From JBHHYN01 sp046757565 (lineage in GTDB: Bacteria; Pseudomonadota; Gammaproteobacteria; Eutrophobiales; Eutrophobiaceae), in NCBI GenBank assembly GCA_046757565.1, contig JBHHYN010000051.1, positions 1 to 18,573 on the forward strand: DNA of 18,573 nucleotides, read 5' to 3'. The number at the start of each line of letters is the position of its first letter. Position 1 is the first letter of the stretch. The notes beneath the pieces were generated by a model. It saw nothing but the letters and a program-made list of their open reading frames with translations. It was not told the DNA's origin and did no database searches. The translations under genes were made by a program, and so were the position numbers. Positions 8,572 through 14,541 of the stretch are shown piece after piece.

Positions 8572-8807
8572 CAGCGGTCCTTTGTTTCTCCGTACAAATA
8601 CCTGTCGTGCTGTTCACCGTAGGCTTCAGTATCCTCTCCGATCCCTTCGATTGCTTCGAGACGGCTACGCGGTGAGGAAGACGGCGGTCCAAGCGATGTG
8701 CTCAGAATCTCGCGGATCAAGGCGGAGAGACTGCGCCCATCACGTGCGGCGCGGGCGCGTAGCGCTTCATACTGCCATTCTTCGAGTAGTAACTGGGTCC
8801 GGTGCAT
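8571..8807 (-). CDS. Ribbon-helix-helix (CopG/VapB-like) antitoxin (pair 2)
   Basis: 78 aa. Residues 2-35 (RTQLLLEEWQYEALRARA, then DGRSLSALIREIL) form a ribbon-helix-helix domain: a short beta strand, helix, turn and second helix. The C-terminal half is acidic and probably folds on the PIN toxin. The ATG at 8805-8807 lacks a Shine-Dalgarno; TAATAT lies 6 nt upstream, again suggesting a leaderless message. It likely represses its own operon with the toxin as co-repressor. Confidence 0.85.
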   Translation of the reverse strand: MHRTQLLLEEWQYEALRARAARDGRSLSALIREILSTSLGPPSSSPRSRLEAIEGIGEDTEAYGEQHDRYLYGETKDR

Positions 8808-8809
8808 GG

Positions 8810-8842
8810 TTACATATTACATCATACACCTCTTTCCTGCAA
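8810..8842 (-). promoter_or_regulatory. Candidate promoter/operator of the RHH-PIN pair
   Basis: Read on the minus strand, TTGCAG (plus 8837-8842) and TAATAT (plus 8814-8819) are spaced by 17 bp, with TAATAT 6 nt before the antitoxin ATG. A TATGAT (plus 8821-8826) is an alternative -10. The plus strand holds TTACAT twice (8810-8815 and 8817-8822), overlapping the -10; short tandem repeats of this sort are common operators for ribbon-helix-helix dimers. Functional assignment is inferred. Confidence 0.35.
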
Positions 8843-8899
8843 CACCTCTCTTTACCGGTCTTTGGCGCCGTCTTCACGGGTTCCGATGCAGGGTGCTAT

Positions 8900-8912
8900 C
8901 TTGTAGTACAAG
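8900..8912. promoter_or_regulatory. 13-bp palindrome in the intergenic region before the CARF genes
   Basis: CTTGTAGTACAAG is a perfect 6-bp inverted repeat around a single central base. It lies 74 bp before the CARF-HEPN start and about 92 bp behind the divergent antitoxin start. The symmetry suggests a binding site for a dimeric regulator, which could be the adjacent RHH protein or another factor; no regulator is identified. Confidence 0.3.
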
Positions 8913-8986
8913 TCGAAGTCTCTCATGTGAGGGGATCCGGGAAGTGCCAAACGATATAACATTTTTTAACAGAAAATATTGAACAA

Positions 8987-10282
8987 ATGGCAAATACAGT
9001 CCTGATTTGTACCGTCGGCGGCAGTCACCAGCCGGTCCTGAAAGCCATTGAAAAGGCCCATCCGGATTTTGTCTGTTTCGTCTGCACCGGTCGTGATCCC
9101 GAAACCGGCAAGCAGGGTTCGGAGATTCAGATCACCGGCAGCGGCAATGTCATCAGCGCAAGGTATGGCGATCCACCAACGTTGCCAAACATCCCGGCAC
9201 TTGCTGAGCTGTCCCCGCAACAGTACGAAATATGTCCTGTCCCGGCAGATAATTTGAACGCGGCGTTCGTGGCGATTCGGACAGTTCTTCTTGATCTGAT
9301 AAGTCGTTTTCCGGACGCGAGGGTTATCGCAGATTATACCGGCGGTACCAAGTCCATGACTGCGGCGCTGGTTACTGCGGTACTGGAAAGTGATGGTATC
9401 GATCTGCAACTTGTCACCGGCGCGCGCGCCGATTTGAACAGGGTGGTGGAGCAGACGGAAAACGCTATCACAGCGAATATTGATAATATCCGCATCGAAA
9501 AGGCCATGCAGCCTTATCTCGACGCATGGACACGCCATGCTTATGCGGAAGCGGCGCAAGGCCTGGGCAATATTTCCGTACCATTCGATGCCGATCTGCG
9601 TGCCTACCTTAATATCGCCCATAACCTGAGCCGGGGATTCGCCGCATGGGACCGTTTCGATCACAAAACGGCGTTGAAGATCCTCAAACCATACCGGCAA
9701 CGTATCGGCAGTCAACTTGGATTGCATCTGAAGACCCTGGAAATGTTGAATGAGGAAGACGGCAAACGCCGGGAACCCTTACAGTTGTATGATTTGTGGC
9801 TGAATGCGCAACGCCGCGCCGTGCAGGGGCGCTACGATGATGCCGTCGCCCGCGTCTACAGGCTCATAGAGTGGACGGCACAATGGCAGTTGCGCCTGCA
9901 TGCGGGCATAGACACGGCGGATATCGCCAAAGAGAACATTCCCGAGGGCGTGCCGTTATCGAAAAACCTCGAAGGCAGATACCAGTCTGGACTCTATGCC
10001 TCCTGGCAGCTTGTAGGTCATCATCTTCCGGATAAACCAGCGGGCATATTTATTAACGAGCATGGCAAGGGATTGTTAGCCATTTTGAAACTGCGTAACC
10101 ATTCGATCCTGGCCCACGGCTATGCCCCGATTGAAAAACGACAGTGGCTGGACATGGTATCCTGGCTGGAGCGGAATTTCCTGCCTGTATTGAAGGAATT
10201 GATACGCAAGGATGGAGCACTCCGTTTTGATCTCGACCGATTGCAACTACCCACTCGGATTCCTTTGCCGGATACTGGCTAA
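8987..10282 (+). CDS. CARF-HEPN effector of the TIGR02710 (Csm6/Csx1-like) family
   Basis: 431 aa. The N-terminal CARF domain shows LICTVGGSHQPVLKAI at residues 5-20 and the ligand-loop motif DYTGGTKSM at 116-124. A helical middle leads to a C-terminal HEPN-type motif R370-N-H-S-I-L-A-H377 (Rx6H) in the context LRNHSILAHG, the catalytic signature of HEPN RNases. Length and motif order match the TIGR02710/Cas02710 family. The expected role is cyclic oligoadenylate-activated, fairly non-specific RNA cleavage after target detection by the Cmr complex. It is first in a plus-strand run with the Card1-like gene, cas2 and cas1 genes. The ATG has no strong Shine-Dalgarno. The preferred cOA ring size cannot be read from sequence. 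Confidence 0.88.
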   Translation: MANTVLICTVGGSHQPVLKAIEKAHPDFVCFVCTGRDPETGKQGSEIQITGSGNVISARYGDPPTLPNIPALAELSPQQYEICPVPADNLNAAFVAIRTVLLDLISRFPDARVIADYTGGTKSMTAALVTAVLESDGIDLQLVTGARADLNRVVEQTENAITANIDNIRIEKAMQPYLDAWTRHAYAEAAQGLGNISVPFDADLRAYLNIAHNLSRGFAAWDRFDHKTALKILKPYRQRIGSQLGLHLKTLEMLNEEDGKRREPLQLYDLWLNAQRRAVQGRYDDAVARVYRLIEWTAQWQLRLHAGIDTADIAKENIPEGVPLSKNLEGRYQSGLYASWQLVGHHLPDKPAGIFINEHGKGLLAILKLRNHSILAHGYAPIEKRQWLDMVSWLERNFLPVLKELIRKDGALRFDLDRLQLPTRIPLPDTG

Positions 10283-10293
10283 TCGTTTCGCAA

Positions 10294-11511
10294 ATGACAC
10301 ACATATACATTGCACTGGTTTCCGATCAGTTATTACCGAATTTGATCCCGGCATTGTTGGAAAAACCGGAGCGTGCCGTACTGGTCGCTTCAAAGGACAT
10401 GATGGCAAATGAAAAGGCGCAACGGTTACAAAAATTATTGAGGGCAGAGGATATTGAAGCAGAAATATGCGGTGGTGCACCCAGCACCGGTTTTATGAAT
10501 ATTCTCGATTATGCCCTGAATTTGGCGGATAAAATTAAACAGGAGAAGCCACCTCCGGTTATTACCCTGAATGCGACGGGGGGAACCAAGCTGATGTCCA
10601 TGGCGTTTGTTGAGGCATTCAGGGAAATGGCAAACAAAATCATTTATACCGATACCGAACATAACGTAATCGAAATACTGGTCCCTTCCGACCAACCTTC
10701 AGAGCCTATGCCCAACGTGCTGGATGTTCACACCTATCTGGCGGCGCAAGGGATGAGAGTTCGGTGCGCCGCATCTGACAGCGAGGCCTGGCGTGAACGT
10801 GCGGATGAACGAAAGCCTCTTACAAACTACCTGGCTACGCAGGCGGCTGAACTTGATGTTTTTTTCGGTGTACTTAACGGCATCATCCACGGGGTTCCGG
10901 GAAGAAAGGGAGCATTGTCTGATGATGGTAAATATCTCGACGAACCAACTCAGAACTTTACGAGTGAGCCGGTCGGCGGATGGAAAGATGCGATGCGGCA
11001 AATTGATAAGGCCGGGCTGGTGGAGTGGAAAAAGGGGAGCGAATTTCGCCTTAAAGATACTGATGCAGCGCGCTATCTTGGCGGTTTTTGGCTGGAGGAA
11101 TATGCTTGGCATATTGCGAAAGAGTGCCCCTTGCAAGACGTACGTTGCGGGGTAGAAATTACCTGGGAGGGTGGAGCGAAAAATACGGTCCAGCGAAATG
11201 AATTCGATTTGCTGGCAGTACACGATAACCGCCTTCTGGTCATAGAATGTAAGACATTACGACTGGGCGGCGGTCAGTCCGGGAAGGCGCAGGATATGGT
11301 TTATAAACTGGACAGCCTGGGCCGCAACGCCGGTGGTACGTTCGGCGCCAGCCTGTTGCTCTCAGTGCGTGCTACCACGGCTCACGTGCGTGAGCGTTGC
11401 AAAAACCAGGGCATTGCCCTATGTGAAGGCGTGCATCTGAAGCGCCTTCGCCAAAATTTGCTGGACTGGAAAGCGGGGAAAATCATCGCTTTTTATCCAA
11501 ATCAGTGCTGA
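10294..11511 (+). CDS. card1: Card1/Can2-like CARF nuclease with PD-(D/E)XK domain
   Basis: 405 aa. The N-terminal CARF domain begins IYIALVSDQLLPNLIPAL and carries the ligand motif NATGGTKLMS at residues 93-102. A winged-helix-like linker follows. The C-terminal domain has a PD-(D/E)XK site: D305 (RNEFDLLAV), then E318 and K320 in LVIECKT, that is D-x12-E-x-K. This layout is that of the DUF1887 family including Card1 and Can2, which are cyclic tetra-adenylate-activated and cut single-stranded or nicked nucleic acid. It lies 11 nt after the CARF-HEPN gene, so they are probably co-transcribed. Whether this protein acts on DNA, RNA or both is not settled by sequence. Confidence 0.9.
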   Translation: MTHIYIALVSDQLLPNLIPALLEKPERAVLVASKDMMANEKAQRLQKLLRAEDIEAEICGGAPSTGFMNILDYALNLADKIKQEKPPPVITLNATGGTKLMSMAFVEAFREMANKIIYTDTEHNVIEILVPSDQPSEPMPNVLDVHTYLAAQGMRVRCAASDSEAWRERADERKPLTNYLATQAAELDVFFGVLNGIIHGVPGRKGALSDDGKYLDEPTQNFTSEPVGGWKDAMRQIDKAGLVEWKKGSEFRLKDTDAARYLGGFWLEEYAWHIAKECPLQDVRCGVEITWEGGAKNTVQRNEFDLLAVHDNRLLVIECKTLRLGGGQSGKAQDMVYKLDSLGRNAGGTFGASLLLSVRATTAHVRERCKNQGIALCEGVHLKRLRQNLLDWKAGKIIAFYPNQC

Positions 11512-11582
11512 AGCTGATCCACCCCCAGCTCCGCAAGCTTGCCGTTCAGGACGAATCCTGTTCCCTGCGTCATCATGGCGTC

Positions 11583-11867
11583 ATGCCGAAACGCACACTC
11601 TATCTTGCCGCCTATGATGTGACCGAACCGCGCCGCCTGCGCAAGGCGCTCTACGTGGTGAAAGGGTATGCCACCGGTGGCCAGAAATCGGTTTACGAGT
11701 GCTTTCTGACCTATGCCGAGCGTACAGTGCTACTCAGCGAGGTGCGGGCTGTCCTCGACAGTTCGGAAGACCGGTTCATGCTGGTGGGGCTGGATCCCCG
11801 GAGCCGGATAGACACATTAGGCATAGCGGTCAAGCCGGCGGATCCGGAATTTTTCTACGTGGGCTGA
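11583..11867 (+). CDS. cas2: Cas2, spacer-acquisition subunit (first copy)
   Basis: 94 aa, the usual Cas2 length. It begins TLYLAAYDVTEPRRL with the conserved Asp12 after the first beta strand; GGQKSVYECFLT forms the next strand and the protein ends in EFFYVG. Cas2 dimers bridge two Cas1 dimers in the integrase complex. The frame is open back to a GTG at 11505 that overlaps card1, but those 26 residues are not Cas2-like, and the conserved fold begins at the ATG at 11583. A 62-nt gap with a possible hairpin separates it from cas1. Confidence 0.92.
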   Translation: MPKRTLYLAAYDVTEPRRLRKALYVVKGYATGGQKSVYECFLTYAERTVLLSEVRAVLDSSEDRFMLVGLDPRSRIDTLGIAVKPADPEFFYVG

Positions 11868-11883
11868 ACATTAACGGGTGCCT

Positions 11884-11904
11884 GCCGTGGGGGCCACTCC
11901 CGGC
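11884..11904 (+). other. Imperfect hairpin between cas2 and cas1
   Basis: GCCGTGGG and CTCCCGGC can pair around a 5-nt loop, with one mismatch and one G-T wobble. No T-run follows, so it is not a standard terminator. It may tune expression or stability between the two coding regions, or it may have no role. Confidence 0.25.
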
Positions 11905-11918
11905 AAGCGACTATCATG

Positions 11919-11926
11919 AGGAAAGG
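11919..11926 (+). promoter_or_regulatory. Ribosome binding site that fixes the cas1 start
   Basis: AGGAAAGG lies just before the ATG at 11930. The frame is open upstream to 11699, but those 77 codons run through cas2 in another frame and are not Cas1-like. Confidence 0.7.
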
Positions 11927-11929
11927 CTT

Positions 11930-12907
11930 ATGGGAACATTACTGATCGATAGGAAGGATGTGGAACTCCGCCGCGACGGGGCGCGCTTGCTGGTGTTCGA
12001 ACAGGGCAGGCGCACCGGTAGTGTGCCTGTCTCCCACCTGCAGCGTGTGGTGATCCAGAATCGCGCCCTGCTTGACAGCAATATCCTGGGGGCCCTGGCG
12101 GAGCACGGTGTGGGTCTCGTGGTGATCAACCAGCGCAGGCCTCAAGCCACGGCCAGCTTACCGGGACATGCGCATAACGATGCGGTTCGCCGCCTTTCCC
12201 AGTACCGTTGCAGCCTGGACGAGGATTGGCGCCGGCAATGGTCCGCGCGGCTGGTATTGCGCAAACTGAGAGCGCAGCGGTTGCTGCTTGTGCGGGCCCT
12301 GGCGCAGCGTCCCGACGAGCGCCATGCGCTGGTGAAAGCCATCCGCGCCCTGGAACAACGCCGGGATAATCTCAATGATGGGGTGGACTTGGACAGGAAT
12401 CGCATCCGGGGCTTTGAGGGTGCCGCAGCGGCGGCCTATTTCAGCGGGTTCGCCAGGCTGTTTCCGCCTGCGCTCGCCTTTACCGGCAGGAATCGCCGGC
12501 CGCCGCGCGATCCGGTCAACGCATGCCTGTCTCTCGCCTACACATTATTGAATGCTGATGCCGTGCTGGCACTCCACGCCGCCGGTCTTGACCCCATGTT
12601 GGGCTTTTATCATGACCCGGATTTTGGGCGTGAATCCCTGGCGTGTGATTTCATCGAACCGTTAAGGCCGCGCGTGGACGAATGGATCTGGACACTGTTC
12701 AGGCAACGGCAATTGCGTGTTGAATACTTCTTCAAAGACAAGGGCGCGTGCCTGCTCAATAAAACGGGCCGCAAGACATTCTATGCGGAATGGGAGGGGT
12801 GCGCCTTGCCTCTGCGGCGCGCGCTCCGGCGCAGCGCACAATGGCTCGCCAGGGTTTTCTCTGCAGACAGCCTTGCCTCATCTCAATTCGGTGCCGGCCA
12901 TGAGTGA
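11930..12907 (+). CDS. cas1: Cas1, integrase of spacer acquisition (canonical copy)
   Basis: 325 aa. The N-terminal beta domain is followed by the helical catalytic domain with all three metal ligands in normal context: E163 (RGFEGAAAAAYF), H228 (LGFYHDPDFG) and D240 (SLACDFIEPLRP). The FTGRNRRPPRDPVNACLS segment between them is also standard. It should join processed fragments to the CRISPR leader-end repeat together with Cas2. It is GC-rich and arginine-rich, unlike the AT-richer cmr1 end of the locus. It overlaps the next gene, a divergent Cas1, by 8 nt. There is no fused reverse transcriptase or Cas4/Cas6 domain. Confidence 0.95.
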   Translation: MGTLLIDRKDVELRRDGARLLVFEQGRRTGSVPVSHLQRVVIQNRALLDSNILGALAEHGVGLVVINQRRPQATASLPGHAHNDAVRRLSQYRCSLDEDWRRQWSARLVLRKLRAQRLLLVRALAQRPDERHALVKAIRALEQRRDNLNDGVDLDRNRIRGFEGAAAAAYFSGFARLFPPALAFTGRNRRPPRDPVNACLSLAYTLLNADAVLALHAAGLDPMLGFYHDPDFGRESLACDFIEPLRPRVDEWIWTLFRQRQLRVEYFFKDKGACLLNKTGRKTFYAEWEGCALPLRRALRRSAQWLARVFSADSLASSQFGAGHE

Positions 12908-13730
12908 GAACCCTCTCCTGAGAACCTTGTATCTTGACGGACACCGTCGTTTACGCGTCCTGCTGGATGGCCCGGCATTGCGGATACGCCGGGATGATTC
13001 CGCCGATCATCTTTTTCCGTTACGCCATCTTGTGCAGGTCGTCACCTGCGGCCCGGTCGAGTGGTCAATCAGCGCGCTGCTCGCCTGTGCGGAGGCCTCT
13101 GTCCCCGTCATATTTTTCCGCGCCAATGGTTGCTTGCGGGCACGTGTCCTGGGAGAACAGGCATGTGATCGTCTGCTTGACCTGGATCTGGCGTTGTCTG
13201 CTTTACTGGATCAACCGTCAGGCCCGGACCGGTACAATGAGTGGATACAGGCCAGGACCCAGCAGGCGCGGTTGAAATTTCTCCATATGGCCGGCAGGCG
13301 TTGTGCGGTCATTGAATCATCAACTGTTCAGCGCTTGATTCAGAACCGCGCCCGTCTGCATGTCCGGGCCGGAGAACTGCGCCGCTTTGATCGGCAAATC
13401 TATGGCCTGTTGCAGGTCAATATTGACACACTTATGAGAGAATACGGACTCGATCCGGACCGGGCCGGTCTCACAGTGCAGGGTATTGATATCACGCGGG
13501 ATTTTACCAATATACTGATCTGGTCTTTGCAGAGCAAGAAACTTAGATATTTCAAGCGCCTGCATGGCCAGGCGCGGCGCAAGGGTAATGCGCTGGCGCG
13601 TCTGGACTGGTTCCAGGCTGTGCAATTCATTGAACAGAATGCCGGTCATATCACGGACCAGTTTAGAGAAACGATAAAGCAGTTTCACGCCCACCTTCTG
13701 GAAACCGTTCGCGGAAATGTCAATCAATAA
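12900..13730 (+). CDS. cas1: Divergent Cas1-like protein (second Cas1)
   Basis: 276 aa. Residues 9-85 resemble a Cas1 N-terminal domain: LYLDG, then LFPLRHLVQVVTCGPVEWS, then ACAEASVPVIFFRANG and a LGE linker. The C-terminal half lacks the usual Cas1 signatures, but a TRDFTNILIWSLQ segment recalls the RDPVNxxLS segment of the upstream Cas1, and E159 (RAGELRRF), H222 (KRLHGQAR) and D236 (LARLDWF) are spaced 63 and 14 residues apart against 65 and 12 in the canonical copy. After D236 it stops about 45 residues earlier than the canonical copy. It overlaps cas1 by 8 nt and the second cas2 by 14 nt. It may be an active distant Cas1, or a structural partner that no longer integrates. Confidence 0.8.
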   Translation: MSENPLLRTLYLDGHRRLRVLLDGPALRIRRDDSADHLFPLRHLVQVVTCGPVEWSISALLACAEASVPVIFFRANGCLRARVLGEQACDRLLDLDLALSALLDQPSGPDRYNEWIQARTQQARLKFLHMAGRRCAVIESSTVQRLIQNRARLHVRAGELRRFDRQIYGLLQVNIDTLMREYGLDPDRAGLTVQGIDITRDFTNILIWSLQSKKLRYFKRLHGQARRKGNALARLDWFQAVQFIEQNAGHITDQFRETIKQFHAHLLETVRGNVNQ

Positions 13731-14037
13731 ACGGCAGTTACATCTCGTCTGCTATGACATTGCCAACCCTCGCAGGCTTGGCCGCGTGCACCGCTTCCTC
13801 ACGTCACGGGCCGTGCCTTTACAGTACTCGGTGTTTCTGGCAAACATACGCCCGGCTGATATTCCACGTTTGATTACAGAACTGGAAGAAATTATCGACC
13901 CTTTGGAGGATGATGTCCGTATCTATCCCCTGCCCGGTGCGCCAAAAATTGAGCGATTCGGGAACGCCTGTTTCCCGGAAGGCGTAAGGATTCTGGAGAA
14001 TGGCCAGGATTTAACAACACCCGGTGAGGTAACTTGA
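13717..14037 (+). CDS. cas2: Cas2, second copy paired with the divergent Cas1
   Basis: 106 aa. It opens LHLVCYDIANPRRLGRVHRFL with the conserved Asp14 and continues with PLQYSVFLAN, the second-strand signature of Cas2; the C-terminal extension runs to TTPGEVT. The sequence differs clearly from the first Cas2 of this locus, so it is not a recent duplicate. The start lies 14 nt inside the divergent cas1, implying tight coupling and a matched Cas1-Cas2 pair. It is the last gene of the plus-strand cas run. No CRISPR repeat follows it. Confidence 0.92.
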   Translation: MSINKRQLHLVCYDIANPRRLGRVHRFLTSRAVPLQYSVFLANIRPADIPRLITELEEIIDPLEDDVRIYPLPGAPKIERFGNACFPEGVRILENGQDLTTPGEVT

Positions 14038-14093
14038 ATCAGCAGGCACAAAAGCATATTCTGAATCCTGTTTAACCTTTAAATGCACATTCT

Positions 14094-14288
14094 ATGTATC
14101 AACTTTTTGACAATGGAAAATTCCGGCAACGATATATTCAATTTATTGACAGACAAGAGGTTTATGAGCCAGTCTATTTGAAATTGAGACCTGATGAAGA
14201 AGGGATTATATTTACTACAAATTTCCGGACCCGGACAGGGACGTCAATGAGGGATCGGATCACCTCTGATCTGGCAATTTGCCCTTGA
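14094..14288 (+). CDS. Small hypothetical ORF at the edge of the CRISPR locus
   Basis: 64 codons beginning MYQLFDNGKFRQRYIQFID. The amino-terminal two thirds have a plausible protein composition, and this stretch is AT-richer than its neighbours. No Shine-Dalgarno precedes the ATG. Its 3' end overlaps the end of the convergent FlhB-like gene by 29 nt, so the last codons may be chance. No family is recognised. It could be a small gene, the remnant of a gene cut off where the cas block joins the flagellar flank, or no gene at all. Confidence 0.25.
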   Translation: MYQLFDNGKFRQRYIQFIDRQEVYEPVYLKLRPDEEGIIFTTNFRTRTGTSMRDRITSDLAICP

Positions 14289-14541
14289 GCATATAGACAA
14301 AGGCGATGATTTCTGCAACGGCGACATACAGTATTTCAGGGATCTCCTCTCCCAGTTCAACCTGTGACAGCAGTTGTACCAGTTCCGGTTCTTCCCGTAT
14401 CGGCACGTCATGCTCCTGTGCCAGGGCAATAATCTGCCCGGCCAGATCACCCTGGCCTTTCGCCGTTACCCTGGGGGCCGTGATCTGATCGTAGTGCAGG
14501 GCCACGGCACTTCTATCCTGTTTCCGTCCTGGCGTTGTCAT
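14260..14541 (-). CDS. FlhB C-terminal-domain-like protein
   Basis: 93 aa. It begins just after where the NPTH cleavage motif of FlhB would be and reads AVALHYDQITAPRVTAKGQG, then IALAQEHDVPI, then EIPEILYVAVAEIIAFVY, all features of the cytoplasmic export-switch domain of FlhB/YscU. It has no membrane helices. Stand-alone versions occur beside fliK genes and are thought to act on the flagellar export switch. It overlaps the end of fliK by 4 nt (ATGA), so the two are translated together, in line with FliK-FlhB interaction during hook-length control. Confidence 0.88.
   Translation of the reverse strand: MTTPGRKQDRSAVALHYDQITAPRVTAKGQGDLAGQIIALAQEHDVPIREEPELVQLLSQVELGEEIPEILYVAVAEIIAFVYMLKGKLPDQR

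Noticed and set aside
8966..9727. 253-codon minus-strand ORF opposite the CARF-HEPN gene
   Set aside because: It lies fully antisense to a clear CARF-HEPN protein and has no recognisable domain.
11505..11582. 26-residue N-terminal extension of Cas2 from a GTG
   Set aside because: Cas2 proteins begin at the first beta strand, which starts just after the ATG at 11583; the extension overlaps card1 and is not conserved in style.
11699..11929. Upstream extension of cas1 through cas2
   Set aside because: A strong ribosome site and the conserved Cas1 N-terminus place the start at 11930. The same reasoning rejects upstream extensions of cmr4 (from 4498) and of the divergent cas1 (from 12717).
14258..14271. 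Hairpin GATCA-CCTC-TGATC as a terminator between the convergent genes
   Set aside because: The stem is only 5 bp, it overlaps the FlhB-like stop, and no T-run follows on either strand.
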